In this document: piece after piece, positions 1 through 10,248 of the stretch
Numbering within the stretch: position 1 is the stretch's first letter
Layout: each line of letters opens with the position of its first letter
From: Perkinsus marinus ATCC 50983
Lineage: Eukaryota; Perkinsozoa; Perkinsida; Perkinsidae
Assembly: GCF_000006405.1 (NCBI RefSeq)
Contig: NW_003211397.1
Location: forward strand, 314,817 to 362,439
Length of the DNA stretch: 47,623 nucleotides
Direction of reading: 5' to 3'
The notes under the pieces: model-generated
What the model was told of the DNA's origin: nothing
What the model saw: the letters and a program-made list of their open reading frames with translations, nothing else
The model's database searches: none
Made by a program: the position numbers and the translations under genes

Positions 1-25
1 TCTCATATTATGGGTAGTCATATTA

Positions 26-54
26 TGCGCCTACCCATATTATGGGTAGGCGCA
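26..54. repeat. Perfect palindrome, 14-bp arms, 1-base centre
   Basis: Both arms are perfect over 14 bases (left arm begins TGCGCC), separated by a single T. It is one of many short palindromes in the first 14 kb whose centre is exactly one base. Confidence 0.9.
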
Positions 55-1753
55 AGCATGACCTCGCATGAAGTCACTGACGTAAAGTCAGTAAACGATA
101 CCTTTATCGGGTCTACTGCGGGGCGAACATGATGTTAATGCTCCCTCATAAACGTTTCATGCTTCTGAATTTGTTCCGCGTTGTTGTCATGTTTGGAAAG
201 CAAACGTCAAAATTCCTCCTGTCGGCCCGCCAGCAGCTAGGCTGCTACCCAAGAAGGCGAACGCTGAAAGAGCTCTGCGTTCATTTAGGGTAAACCATCG
301 AGTCGGCAGAGACCTACTACATGTCAATGGTAAACGAAAAGCGACTCATCAAAATCTATTATTGTAATCGTAATAGTGTCGCCAAGCTAATAACGCCGAC
401 ACCCACTCGGGTGGGTTCTTTCAGTACTGCGGCTCGCGTTCATGGCCTTTGGCAGTGCTAAATTGGCACACAAAACAGTGCAGTTACACACTGCAAAATG
501 TAATGCAACTGCTCATTATGACCGCAATACGCTGACTAATCCCATATATTCACAGAAGCACCCGTCATCCCTATCGCCCCCTCTGGCAAAGGGAGGGGGG
601 AATAACGCGTCCTACAGACGAGGGATGCTGCGGGAAAAGCAAGCCTACCAACAGTGTGGAATCTTCGTCAACGTGGGGTCACACTGTGACAGATAGTGAC
701 TGTCACAGCGACGTCACTATCTGTGACGCTTCGCCCGGCTCATTTCGTGCGTCAGGTCGTCGTCTGTCGATCTAGTGCATATGCATTTACTCCGCTAGCA
801 CATGTCCTAATCTGCGCGCACGCACAAGGTGCCGCCTTGAGTGCGAGGGCAAATGAAATAGCTAAATTCAAACGAGCCGTGGAGATTGGCTGAGTATCCG
901 TGTACACATAGAACTCTACGCTAATGGATGGCCTGTCAAGTATGGTTGAAAGTGAAATTCTGTGACCTGAGATTGGTCTTGAAATGTTCGAATTCACGTG
1001 TTGCTGCGTGAATATGGCGCGCGCTAGAGTATCTCAAGATCAGTTTCACAGGCAAAAGGAAGGTTAACTCGATGAGTTGGGTTCCAAGGTCTTCACTTAT
1101 GAGTGATACTGCAAATCACGAGCTTGATGCTTTATGTGATATCTTTGAACTCACGCTCTGACAAGAGGAATTCTATGTCTGATAAGTCTGGGCGCACACA
1201 ACCGGATGGCTCGCGAGAACCGCCTCCATTCTCCCTCACGAAAATATCCTTTGGGGGATGCATCCGCGATCCGCGAACCGCTAATATTCGTCATTAGAAG
1301 CCTTTTTGCCACGTTGTCATTTTGTGAGCCTCACTAGAGAGGTTTGAAATAGTGTGTCTGATGGGACATGCCATATGCGAATAGATCCCCGATGAGCTAA
1401 GGAAACTTCCGGACTGAGGACGATTCTCTTACTTTTCTAGTATCAGGCCTATCATGATCAAGTCGAATGACGCAGTCCGAGAGGTCAGATGACACCATTT
1501 CAACGTGTTCCGCTTGTGGTGCTGTGCTGTCACCAACAACGTGTTAAGACTCTCCTCTGTGCACGTGACTGCGATAGAATGTGCACGCGTGCGTTAATGC
1601 TATCTGCGATGTCGCTCGAGGGCTGTAATTTACAACCCAGTGGATAATAACTATCAGATGATACCCGATGGCTTACGATTTGTAGACCATTGTCCGTCGT
1701 CTTCCTGAGGAGATGGTTTACATAAACGCCTGTTTCGCTACTTGTCTTCTTTG

Positions 1754-1775
1754 CTACCCTCAGGGTAGTACCCTG
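1754..1775. repeat. 7-8-7 inverted-copy motif (8-mer CTACCCTG)
   Basis: The 22 bases read as the first 7 bases of CTACCCTG, then its complete reverse complement, then its last 7 bases, with no mismatch. This is the first of about 15 examples of the pattern in the window. Confidence 0.9.
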
Positions 1776-2126
1776 GCGTGACCTTCGCGATCGTCAAGTT
1801 AATAGTCGAACATTAACGATCCCTTTGACGAGGGTAACGGCTTATATCGAGTAGCATATTCCAACAGTTTCCAATGGGAATACTGCTGTGAAGATTTTCG
1901 GGCTCTCTCACTGGTAACATAGTCCTCGAATACTTTCTGAATGGACGAGTCTGGCGACTAAAATGATTGGGTTTTGCTTGCATAATACAAGTTGCATTCG
2001 GTATTCCTAGACTGACCTCCAGGCATCTCACTGACAATTACTCACGAATTTCCCTCTCTTTGTCACAGTTACTCTTACAGCAAAGCCGCTTCAGCGTTCC
2101 TTTCTCCTTTCCTCTCTGTTTCTCAA

Positions 2127-3767
2127 ATGAAAATCGCCACTTGGACGATCGTTTCCTTCCTCTGTGTGGTTCCCACAGCTGCCCGTCTATTGCGCGATAA
2201 CATGGACCCCGCAAACTCGGCTTTGTTTACCTCAAAAGCAATGGAAGAAGCCCTCGCAGCACCCTCCCCCGAGGCCGTTTCTATGACTGGTGGTGGAGAT
2301 TCGCCGGTTACTGACTGGATCGACGAGTTCATCGATTCGCTCAAGTCTTTCGCGAGTAATAAGTTGCTGAGTGTTGCTAGCAGAATCATCGACACTCTCG
2401 GTGATACTATTGACGGTGAGGACATGTACTTCAACTTCATACCCAAACACGTCGCTACCTTGAAAACTGACGGGCAGTGGCACCATTACACAGGGAGATG
2501 CTTCCGGAATATCAAAGTTCGCGCTAGCCTTCAATCCGACGGTACTTGTATCATAGAGGCTGATTACCGTAATGCTATCTCTTGGACATGTGCTGAGTAC
2601 GTCCTGTACGGCAACGTCGATGACTTCCATATGCAGTACAAGATCATTCGAGGCACTGAGACGTATAAATGGACTGCAAATCACGACAAGGTTCACGTCT
2701 TCGACCTTAGCACGTCCCTGAGCAACGCAGCCCAAGGCGTCATCAAAACCGCCGACTTTCTCCTTGGTAGAGATGTCGAGGAGTTCCTCAAGCATTTCAA
2801 TCATCTCCAATTTGAGAAGCGCGCCGAACCAGGCGCAGTGGACATAAAGGAAGAAGATATCCATCCTGGTGATGTTGTTATGGTGACCAACCTCCAAGGT
2901 CAGAGTGCTGCTATAATGTGGGGTGGTGGTTCCATTCCAAGTCATACTCTGATGTTCCTGCGTGATCCCGAGACTCAGAAGCTCCATGCCGTTGAGAGCT
3001 GGGCTGGTGGTGTACGCAAGCTCCCTTTCGAGGAATATCTGAAGGACGACGCTGGATGGTATAACAACGCCGTACTCGTTCCTTTAAAGGAGGAACTCCG
3101 TGACAGCTTCGACAACGATGCTGCCTGGAAGAAGTTCGTCACTGAGTTCGAGGGCAATGACTACGGATTCGGCAACTTCCTCTTCACTGTTGTAGATACT
3201 CTCAAGGACAATTACCCCTGTCTCCCAATGGATGGCTACCAAACCTGCCTATCATGGGAGTTTGTTGAAGTTGCCGTAGGTCTTGTGGAGCGAGTGAAGC
3301 CCGACATGGCTCAATTGATATTCGGCCAAGCTCTTAATCATCGCCTAGGCACCGAAGGCCTCAGCTTGTCTGAAGTAGTCAAGACTGCCGATGCCAAGTT
3401 AGAGGGAGGCGCGGCGATTCTCCCCACCATTCCGGAAAATGATGACTGGACTTACGATACCCATCGTAACGGCCAAGCTGTCAAAGGGCCTAGCAGAGTT
3501 TGCAGCGCTCTCGTGTGTGAGATGCTTCGTGCTGGTGGTGCTCTGGGAAATCATGAACTCTCCTGCTCTGAGTTCACCCCATGGGATGTCTACAGTATGA
3601 ACATCTTCACCACTCCTACCTATCAACTCAAGGGGGATTACGCTATCGACTTGACCCAGCCTGAAGCACTACGCCTCGGCTACAAGCCGGTTACCGATAA
3701 CATGGCTCAAAAATGTGAAAGTATTATCACCGCGAATTCTTATTATGAACGAGCTAATGGGTGCTAA
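2127..3767 (+). CDS. Secreted permuted NlpC/P60-like protein, copy 1
   Basis: A single-exon gene for 546 aa. Residues 1-20 form a typical signal peptide (hydrophobic core, then TAARLL). Residues ~60-230 are a domain I do not recognise. From residue 243 there is EDIHPGD, followed by SHTLMFL with His273, VESW at 289-292, and GPSRVCSALVCEML with Cys459. A PGD turn, then His, then a later Cys in a CSxLV context, is the order expected of the circularly permuted NlpC/P60 (YiiX-like, papain-fold) superfamily, so a secreted peptidase, amidase or acyltransferase-type activity is inferred. The substrate is unknown. Two paralogues lie on the opposite strand (6022-7659, 11130-12767) and share the whole architecture, including many Cys. 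The start was chosen because the signal peptide follows it directly. The lack of introns contrasts with the neighbouring housekeeping genes. Confidence 0.85.
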   Translation: MKIATWTIVSFLCVVPTAARLLRDNMDPANSALFTSKAMEEALAAPSPEAVSMTGGGDSPVTDWIDEFIDSLKSFASNKLLSVASRIIDTLGDTIDGEDMYFNFIPKHVATLKTDGQWHHYTGRCFRNIKVRASLQSDGTCIIEADYRNAISWTCAEYVLYGNVDDFHMQYKIIRGTETYKWTANHDKVHVFDLSTSLSNAAQGVIKTADFLLGRDVEEFLKHFNHLQFEKRAEPGAVDIKEEDIHPGDVVMVTNLQGQSAAIMWGGGSIPSHTLMFLRDPETQKLHAVESWAGGVRKLPFEEYLKDDAGWYNNAVLVPLKEELRDSFDNDAAWKKFVTEFEGNDYGFGNFLFTVVDTLKDNYPCLPMDGYQTCLSWEFVEVAVGLVERVKPDMAQLIFGQALNHRLGTEGLSLSEVVKTADAKLEGGAAILPTIPENDDWTYDTHRNGQAVKGPSRVCSALVCEMLRAGGALGNHELSCSEFTPWDVYSMNIFTTPTYQLKGDYAIDLTQPEALRLGYKPVTDNMAQKCESIITANSYYERANGC

Positions 3768-4147
3768 CCTAAAATCATGTCCAGTGGTACTTGTCGCATA
3801 TTGTCAATACTTTAGACTATCATAGTGTTACTTATATTGACTCTCTACCGGGCATTCAGTTCTACACTGTTGCTCACGTTCCTGGTAGATGTAGAGATAT
3901 TATCCGTTTTACTCTTTGCCGTTTCTAGCCCTCTTGGATGAACGTCGAGTTACGCGATACTGGGATGGCTTGAGGCACACTGGGTATGGCGAATCGATAA
4001 TTCTCTCGAGGAGAAATCACACCGATTTTGAACTATTATGAGTATCGATCACGCAAGGGCCTCGCGGCAAGGCGAATCTTCAGAAGCATGTTATTTTAAG
4101 GATACTAGTAGTGAGCGTTTTTGCATAGTGTCTTCAATTGTACATGT

Positions 4148-4223
4148 CGCATGTGGCTTGAGAATTTATCAAGCCACATGCGTGCAATGAGTTTACTATT
4201 TATCAATGATAAATAGTAAACTC
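4148..4223. repeat. Two adjacent hairpins
   Basis: 4148-4182 has perfect 14-bp arms (CGCATGTGGCTTGA) around a 7-base loop. 4189-4223 has perfect 17-bp arms starting GAGTTTACTA around a single A. Transcribed, both would fold strongly. No coding region surrounds them. Confidence 0.9.
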
Positions 4224-4448
4224 CGTGAGGAGGTGCGAAAAAATTGGGGAAAAACTCACGGTAGGGTCCTTGGCGACTCAGGCCATCTTCAGAGGATTGA
4301 AAATAGTACTAGCGATAGAGAATAATGAGAGTTATATACCGCTAAGAGAGTATTTGCTGTCTGTGATTATTGCCATGCTGATGAGGCATCGTTCTTGTGC
4401 AGGTCGAAAATAGGACCTGTGACGTGGCCAGTCGTTCCGGACGACTGT

Positions 4449-4470
4449 GAGCTTCCGAAGCTCAGCTTCG
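4449..4470. repeat. 7-8-7 inverted-copy motif (8-mer GAGCTTCG)
   Basis: This is a perfect 22-base example: the first 7 bases of GAGCTTCG, its full reverse complement, then its last 7 bases. Confidence 0.9.
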
Positions 4471-4818
4471 TAGGTCAACGATATATCTATGCCAATGAGC
4501 TGTCGCGGTAAGTGCTAGCATAGAATGCTGACTCAGCATTGCTAATCATCCTAGCCTCGCGCTGCCAGCGTGGCGCTAGTAGCATCAATCATTCGAGGTC
4601 CTAAGCCTGACATCAAGTAAAGCGGGTCATGCGTGACTTACGGCGCGTAAGTTTTGAGTGTGTGGTACACAGCTGTGCCTTTCTCTCCTATTTGTCTCAC
4701 AAGTTTTGTGATGATCAGTGAGTATCAAGCTCATACTATCAAGTATAGTTTTTTGTGGTTTTTGTTCGGAGACAGTTGATGCCTGAGATCATATACGTAG
4801 TCCATCGTCTCGATCCAG

Positions 4819-4923
4819 CTCAAGAAATACTGTATTGACAATACAGTACTTCTTGAGCATGAGTGTTTCTTGAAGGTGTATTCCCACCGGGCCGGTGGAA
4901 ATCCACAATACAGTATTGTGGAT
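4819..4923. repeat. Cluster of three palindromes
   Basis: 4819-4857 has 19-base arms with one mismatch around a single A. 4884-4898 (CCACCGG) has 7-base arms around one G. 4901-4923 (ATCCACAATAC) has 11-base arms around one A. All three have one-base centres. Confidence 0.9.
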
Positions 4924-5223
4924 ATGCGCTACAACTGTACAATCGTATTTTTCGTCCTTAGCTACGAAGCTTTAAATCCTTAGCCCAAATCAATAAGAAG
5001 TTCTTCTGATAATGTTCAACTGCGGCTTAGGTCTACAGCTCCCACATCAAATGCTTCATTTCAGAAGTGGAAGGAGGAGTATGAGCGTCTCGTGAGAGAA
5101 CTGGAGGTGTGAACAGTGAGCGGTGATGCTGATTCATAGAAGCCCGAGCAAGAGCGGTCAGCACTACGAGAGTAGTGCCAAGTTTTCTTTGAAAAGAAAA
5201 CTAGTAATAGAACTCGAGATAGT

Positions 5224-5541
5224 GTGGAGAACATTGTTGCTCGTCGATTATCATTCTTCATTGACGATCTGAAGGACGCCGGTGTACGATGGACTCTCAA
5301 GGAAGTGGTTGGAGAACCGAGCGGATTCTCTGAGCTGTTTCTGAGCCGACGATCTTCTTACTTTGTTCGAGTCCAAGCCCGTTGCGCATGTGTCTCACTT
5401 TCTTATAATGTGGGCATTGATCGGCTCATTCGTATTCGGCGTGAGTCGAATTTCTATGGTGAGGTTGTGGAGATGCTGTTGGATGAGGGTGATTGTACCA
5501 TACCGCCTATGATGAAGGAACTTTCTTCAAGAAGGCTTTGA
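5224..5541 (+). pseudogene. Open-frame fragment, paralogue of 10249-10653
   Basis: This and the paralogous stretch share a conserved block (GIDRLIRIRRES here, DIDRLIRIRRES in the other copy, then a VLLDE-type segment and TIPP). The 5' ends diverge in frame, and the other copy extends further (LCDDGVLLAPTYLHGDL). I do not recognise the family. The frame is open in both copies, but with no convincing start or splice sites a relic of a larger gene duplicated with the segment is the likeliest reading. Confidence 0.35.
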
Positions 5542-5571
5542 AACGGAAGCAGCGATGATGGTGTTCGCATG

Positions 5572-5593
5572 CTTGATAATATCAAGCTGATAT
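5572..5593. repeat. 7-8-7 motif, one mismatch (8-mer CTTGATAT)
   Basis: Left and middle parts are perfect and the right part has one mismatch. The duplicated segment at about 10660 lacks these 14 extra bases and reads straight through the single 8-mer region. Confidence 0.8.
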
Positions 5594-5616
5594 CATTTCC
5601 ATGACATTGTATTGGG

Positions 5617-5653
5617 CATGACATTGTCATAATGACAAGCTGTCATTGACAAC
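5617..5653. repeat. Two nested 7-8-7 motifs
   Basis: 5632-5653 is a 7-8-7 unit of ATGACAAC with one mismatch, and it is shared with the paralogous segment (10676-10697). 5617-5638 is a second unit (8-mer CATGACAA, one mismatch) built on the left arm of the first and absent from the paralogue. The two events therefore happened in sequence. Confidence 0.75.
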
Positions 5654-6021
5654 TCAAATAGCGCATTAATGCTATGAAATGAGAACTGCTCGCAGCCCGA
5701 GGCTCATCAGGGCGAGGTGCATGGGTCGAGTTGATGATCGCATATCAAAGAGATTATACCATACATAAATCGTGTATCATCTTTCCATAATTGAGTCGCT
5801 TAAACATTGTATCTCCAACAGGCTATCCCAAACATTGGATCTCCCGTTGGAAAGCACGTGTAACTTCCCTTTCCCGTTGTAACGGAAAGCAGAATGAGAA
5901 GGCGAACTTACCATCCATCGGAAGAAGAGAAATAGGGTACGATTGCTGGTCTAAAATACTCGCAGAATAACGAGTGAGCACTTAGAGATAAAAAAAGGCT
6001 ATGTCAGAGGAGTAGCAAACC

Positions 6022-7659
6022 TCAGCAATGAGGCTCTCTGGCGTAGTAGGAATCCGCGGTGATTATACTACCACATCTCTGAGCCATATTATTGGTAACT
6101 GACTTCTGACCCAGGCGCAATGGTTCAGGTTTGGTCAAGTTGATAACGTAGTCCCCTTTGAGTTGGTGAGTAGGAGTAGTGAAAATATCCATACTGTAAA
6201 TATCAAAAGGGGTGAACTCAGAACAGGAGAGCTCATGGTCGCCTAGAGCGCCACCAGCACGGAGCAATTCACATAAGAGAGCGCTGCAAACGCGCGAGGG
6301 TCCCATCACGGCCTGGCCGTTACGATGGATATGGTAGGTCCAGTTGTCCTTCTCTGGAATAGTTGGGAGCACAGCAGAGCCGCCCTTGAGCTTGGCATCG
6401 GCCATCTTGAGCAGATCACTCACATTCAATGCAGTTGTGTTCATGCGATGGTTTAAGGCCTCGAGGAAAAGCAGGTTGGCGATATCGGGTCTAACACGCT
6501 CGACCAAACCGAGAAGGACTTGAATGAGCTCCCATGATAGGCAGGTTTGGTAGTCATCCATCGGATGGCAGGGATAATTGTCCTTGAGAGTATCTACAAC
6601 AGTGAAGAGGAAGTTATTGAATCCGTAGTCATTGCCCTCGAACTCAGTGATGAACTTCTTCCAAGCAGCATCGTTGTCGAAACTGTCACGGAGCTCCTCT
6701 TTCAGAGGAACGTGAACGGCGTTTTTATAAGGAGCAGTATCGTTCTTGAGATATTCCTCAAATGTGAGCTTGCGGACACCAGTATACCAGCTTTCAACAA
6801 CGTAGAGTTTTTGAGTCTCGGGCTCACGCAAGAACATCGCAGTATGACTTGCTAGGGAACCGCCACTCCACATAATAGATGTACTCTGGCCATCGATGCA
6901 AGTGACCATAATGGCATCACCAGGATGAATATCTTCCTCAGATATCTCAACTTCACCAGGGTTGGATCGCTTGTCGAAAGTGATGTTCATGAAGTGTTCA
7001 ACAAAGCCTAGTGCATGGTCATGGCCACGCAAAAAGGCTACGGTTTCGATGATAGTATCAATTGCATTTTCCAGCGAAGTGCGGAGATCAAAGAAGTAGA
7101 TCTTTCCCTTGTTAGCAGTCCAGGTATAGATTTTGGTGCCATGCATTTCCTCATATCGCACAGAGAAGTCTTCAACGTTACCGTAGAGAACGTATTCAGC
7201 ACAAGTCCAGGAGACGGCATCTTGGTAGTCAGCTTCAATCACGATGGTGCCATCGTGTTGTTCAGTAGAGCGTACCTTGATGGATCGGAAGCAGCGTCCG
7301 CTAAAGCTATGCCACTGCCCGTCGTTGTCCAAGGTTGCAACATGTCTCGGAAGAAAGTTGTAAAGCATATCAACACTCTCAATATGATCATCAAGAGTAT
7401 CCACAATCTTTAAAGCCCAGCTGAGGAGCTCTGACTGAGCCCAGGACTCCAAGTGGGTTATAGAGCTCTCGAACCAGTCTATAATGGGATGGGCAGAAGA
7501 GCTAGAAGACCCATCAGTTTTGATTGTAAGCTCGGAGTTGAGATATTCCTCGATACTTCGCGAGTTAAAGATGATAGAATCACTGCCATGCCCAGGAAGT
7601 CGAGCAACAACTATATTGAAGATCGACCAGAGGGTTAAGACGTTGCAGCCGATGCGCAT
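6022..7659 (-). CDS. Secreted permuted NlpC/P60-like protein, copy 2
   Basis: A single-exon gene for 545 aa. The N-terminus is hydrophobic (VLTLWSIFNIVVARLPG), a likely signal peptide, followed by a Ser-rich linker (SSSSS near residue 51). The C-terminal half carries EDIHPGD at ~242, SHTAMFL with His272, VESW, and GPSRVCSALLCELLRAGG with Cys458, the His-then-Cys order of circularly permuted NlpC/P60 (YiiX-like) enzymes. It is a close paralogue of 11130-12767. I count about 12 differences in the last 300 residues but clearly more in the first 245. It is more distant from 2127-3767. Several N-glycosylation sequons fit a secreted protein. The activity and substrate are inferred from the fold family only. 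Confidence 0.85.
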   Translation of the reverse strand: MRIGCNVLTLWSIFNIVVARLPGHGSDSIIFNSRSIEEYLNSELTIKTDGSSSSSAHPIIDWFESSITHLESWAQSELLSWALKIVDTLDDHIESVDMLYNFLPRHVATLDNDGQWHSFSGRCFRSIKVRSTEQHDGTIVIEADYQDAVSWTCAEYVLYGNVEDFSVRYEEMHGTKIYTWTANKGKIYFFDLRTSLENAIDTIIETVAFLRGHDHALGFVEHFMNITFDKRSNPGEVEISEEDIHPGDAIMVTCIDGQSTSIMWSGGSLASHTAMFLREPETQKLYVVESWYTGVRKLTFEEYLKNDTAPYKNAVHVPLKEELRDSFDNDAAWKKFITEFEGNDYGFNNFLFTVVDTLKDNYPCHPMDDYQTCLSWELIQVLLGLVERVRPDIANLLFLEALNHRMNTTALNVSDLLKMADAKLKGGSAVLPTIPEKDNWTYHIHRNGQAVMGPSRVCSALLCELLRAGGALGDHELSCSEFTPFDIYSMDIFTTPTHQLKGDYVINLTKPEPLRLGQKSVTNNMAQRCGSIITADSYYAREPHC

Positions 7660-8251
7660 CGGAGAACACGGTAAAGGCCAACTGTAAGGAGGCGGAACAT
7701 TCTATCCAGCAGCGCTAAATGAAGGACGCGTTTTCAGCAGATGCTTGAAGTCCGCTACCCGAATCAAATTACACTCATGGAGAATTCCCATTGGAAATGC
7801 TCGGATCACAGTGATGCATACAGAATGACTTAGCTAAAGTGGCATAATGGTCAGCTACATTATGTAACATCAATGAAGTGACTTCGTTGAAGTCACGTAC
7901 CATACATCGGGGAGCAACCAAGGATAGGGTTTGTCTCGTAGTTAGGCAAATGAGTCATACGCCCAAGGCCTTGTGATGTGACTAACGCTATATGAACGAC
8001 CAAGATAGACCTGGCTATAACGGTGATCATGCCAAAAACCTCTCAAGAATATAGGGTGGGAGAACCGATACGTCATTCAGCGAAGGCTGGATTTCCAGTC
8101 ATGGATGAGATCGCTAATCAGACCAACTTGCCACTAGTTTTAGGTTGGTAGTCTTATTGTCTATAGATTAGCAATCGGGGAATCCATGGCCTGTGGGTTC
8201 GGAGGTTCTATGTGGCAAGGAACGCATGGCGTGAACTGCGGTTCAAGTTCT
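7660..8251. other. Upstream region of copy 2 gene
   Basis: This is the duplicated 5' flank of the secreted-protein gene, alignable to about 12768-13138. No gene was seen. It contains the 7-8-7 motif at 7873-7894. Confidence 0.5.
7873..7894. repeat. 7-8-7 motif (8-mer ATGAAGTC), one mismatch
   Basis: The outer parts match ATGAAGTC exactly and the central inverted copy has one substitution. The paralogous site at 12995-13002 holds the single 8-mer only, so 14 bases were gained here or lost there. Confidence 0.85.
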
Positions 8252-8486
8252 CCCCACCTTGCTCTTCTTGATGAGTTGAATAAGTGCGGCACTTCAAGTT
8301 GTCCGACAGCGGAGGCTCCGTTGTCTCCTCTAAATATGCCGTCCACCTCATCCATAATCAATCACGGCTTCCCGAGTCATATCGATTTACATTCGACCCT
8401 ATTATTCCCACTCAGTGGGACCCACTGGCCAAGTGAGTAGCTCTGTCCGATATCCGCATTGGTTGCCGAACCGATACCAGATTGTG
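8252..8486 (-). pseudogene. Degenerate RFC1 genomic fragment
   Basis: This stretch aligns with the RFC1 gene at about 17693-17900, covering the exon that encodes the Walker B region (LVMDEVDGM there, MIMDEVDGI here), the short intron beside it, and part of the previous exon. Because intron sequence is included, it is a DNA-level copy and not a retrocopy. Substitutions, small indels and a 14-base palindromic insertion at 8406-8427 break the reading frame. It is separated from the intact gene by about 9 kb and lies on the same strand. Confidence 0.8.
8406..8427. repeat. 7-8-7 motif (8-mer TCCCACTG)
   Basis: A perfect 22-base unit inside the RFC1 fragment. The intact RFC1 gene has the single 8-mer TCCCACTG at the same place (about 17824-17831), which gives a clear before/after pair. 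Confidence 0.9.
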
Positions 8487-8713
8487 TGACACAGAGGACA
8501 CGCAGTGAGTCCGTGGGCGTGACACAGAACGCGCGCAATGTGTTGTGGGTCCAGTTTGCCTACAATCTTGCTATATTGCTGATCTTCCCACCGCTAGTGT
8601 TGTTCCTTCCCATCCCGAAGGGTATTGCTATCCCCTGAGAGGTTGCACTATGGAGAAAACCTTCGCCATCCCCTTATAGCGAGTGAACCCAATATCGATT
8701 ACTATGCTTCTCA

Positions 8714-8732
8714 CAGTGTATAATATACACTG
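8714..8732. repeat. Palindrome CAGTGTATA, 1-base centre
   Basis: Perfect 9-bp arms flank a single A. Confidence 0.85.
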
Positions 8733-8882
8733 TATATGCGTGCAGAGGTCAAGCGCATTCGTGTGGAAGATTCGTGCGGGTAGTGCGCTTATTGTTAGTG
8801 TGCTAGGGTCGCAGTATTGGTTGCTCTAGCTCGAATTCCCTTATTGTGTTCCTCTCAGGGTTCATCAACTGATACCGCGACA

Positions 8883-8913
8883 AATGATTCCACATGACTC
8901 GTGTGGAATCATT
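8883..8913. repeat. Hairpin, 12-bp arms, 7-base loop
   Basis: Arm AATGATTCCACA and its exact reverse complement flank TGACTCG. Confidence 0.85.
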
Positions 8914-8949
8914 ACGTTATAATCAGTATGGTCTTTCTCCAAAGCTTAG

Positions 8950-8971
8950 CTGGAACGGTTCCAGTGGAACC
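8950..8971. repeat. 7-8-7 motif (8-mer CTGGAACC)
   Basis: A perfect 22-base unit. It has no paralogous site in the window. Confidence 0.9.
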
Positions 8972-10189
8972 ATGGTCGTAACCAGGGAATTTGGTACAAT
9001 GGGGCATGGGATCGGTGGCTAGGGTGGCTGAAACCAGATCCCGCGACAGCGGGAAATATCTCACTTGGAATATTACTGAAATTTCATGATGAAAAATTTG
9101 ACATATTTCTCATTTTATTCACAACTGCGTTTTGAGTGACTTTCAATCGTCTCCATCAACTCCGTCTATGACAGCAACTGTCTGGGAGACTTCTAGAAGC
9201 TGAGGATCATTATTATAGCGCATGAATCATATTATGATCATCGCAAAATGCAGGCCTTTCACAAAATCTAGGAATGTCGACTGGTAATTGACGGTGGAAA
9301 TCCACGATCACCGTCAAGCGCGGGACAGTTCCACTGGGACTGTCACCACAGCAGTGTCTTCAATAGAGCTTGACGACGATTCGATTCGTGGAGAGCCGTC
9401 CGTCGAAGTCACTTAACAGACTGGGATCAGAGGGAAAGACGAATTACGAGCAAACTCAGCCCGGATAGTGAAAACACTTTCATATGTTTTGGAAATTTGG
9501 CGAGTTCGGCCGCACCGGCAAAGGCGCGCTCGCCCGATTCGAGAATCGAGAACGAGATCGAGATAACGAGAAAATCCTCCGATATCCAACGATCGAGAAT
9601 TTGTTACGCGGAAGATACATCGAGACGAGATCGAGATATCTCGCAGCATCTTTTTACGGCCGGTCATTGACTGTTGTCTCGGTGAGACGCTGATTCTCTG
9701 CAAGAGTGGCGAGATCCTGGACACCAGAGATGTCCTCAGGAATCTCCGGTGGGGATGAGTGCTGTGCCATCTTCGACCCGGAGAAACGAAGTGTCGAGTC
9801 GCCATCTCCTGTCAGGAGCACGTCTAGTTGAACTAGGGACCCTAGTTCTGAGGCGCTCGTCCCGGACGCTTCGGTGGCGATTCTTCGAGCCCGGCTAACC
9901 GAAACAAACTCGGTTACGAAGGCGAAGGCGGTATCGCCTTCAAGATTTACACTCGGCCTTTGGGCTGGGCCACCTTGTTTGTGGGCGACGAAGCCATGGA
10001 TTCTAAATTGTGCTTTCCTCGGCTATCCGATTCCGTGCAGATTAGTGGTGGCAGTATATACTCGTGTTCGTGGTGATTCTCAAACAGTGTGTCAAGGAAG
10101 TGTCAATATCCGGTGCACTTCGAAGAATGTGGAAGAGGTTGCGGTTCGTTGATTATTATTATCTATTCCAGAAATCATTGACGGCCTAG

Positions 10190-10235
10190 GGGGGCTCAGC
10201 CCCCGGGGCTGGTGTACGATTATCGTACTACGATA
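10190..10235. repeat. Two 7-8-7 motifs two bases apart
   Basis: 10190-10211 is a perfect unit of GGGGGCTG and 10214-10235 a perfect unit of GTACGATA. At the latter site the paralogous segment (about 5284) has a single GTACGATG and lacks the 14 bases. Confidence 0.9.
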
Positions 10236-10248
10236 GACTCTCAAGAAA

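Larger units (their letters stand above)
1..2126. other. Gene-poor 5' region with palindromes
   Basis: I recognise no gene here. Short open frames exist on both strands but none has a signal peptide, a known motif or a splice-linked continuation. The region does contain short palindromes, listed separately, and a weaker inverted repeat at about 685-726 in which a 15-base arm recurs inverted with one mismatch. The last few hundred bases upstream of 2127 must hold the promoter of the secreted-protein gene, but I see no recognisable core promoter element. Confidence 0.5.
3768..5214. other. Intergenic region dense in palindromes
   Basis: I see no gene here. The stretch contains at least six short inverted repeats between 4148 and 4923 and one 7-8-7 motif, listed separately. 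A weak further 7-8-7-like trace (GCGCTG region) lies near 4556-4577 with about three mismatches. Confidence 0.5.
5215..8018. repeat. Segmental duplication, copy 1
   Basis: This stretch is similar to about 10122-13138 along its whole length, including an open-frame fragment, a complete secreted-protein gene and its upstream region. The boundaries are approximate and judged by eye. Most length differences between the copies are short insertions that create inverted repeats (5572, 5617, 7873 here; 10190, 10214 and 12895 in the other copy). Confidence 0.8.
8487..10121. other. Intergenic region, no gene recognised
   Basis: I see only short frames without recognisable features. A GATCGAGA-rich stretch around 9530-9640 and several hairpins occur (8714-8732, 8883-8913, about 9290-9350). 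The frame at 9413-9805 is open on the minus strand but has an unusual Arg/Ser-rich composition and no motif. Confidence 0.45.

Noticed and set aside
442-1297. Overlapping short open frames in the first 1.3 kb
   Set aside because: No start context, motif, splice continuation or paralogue; composition is like the surrounding non-coding DNA.
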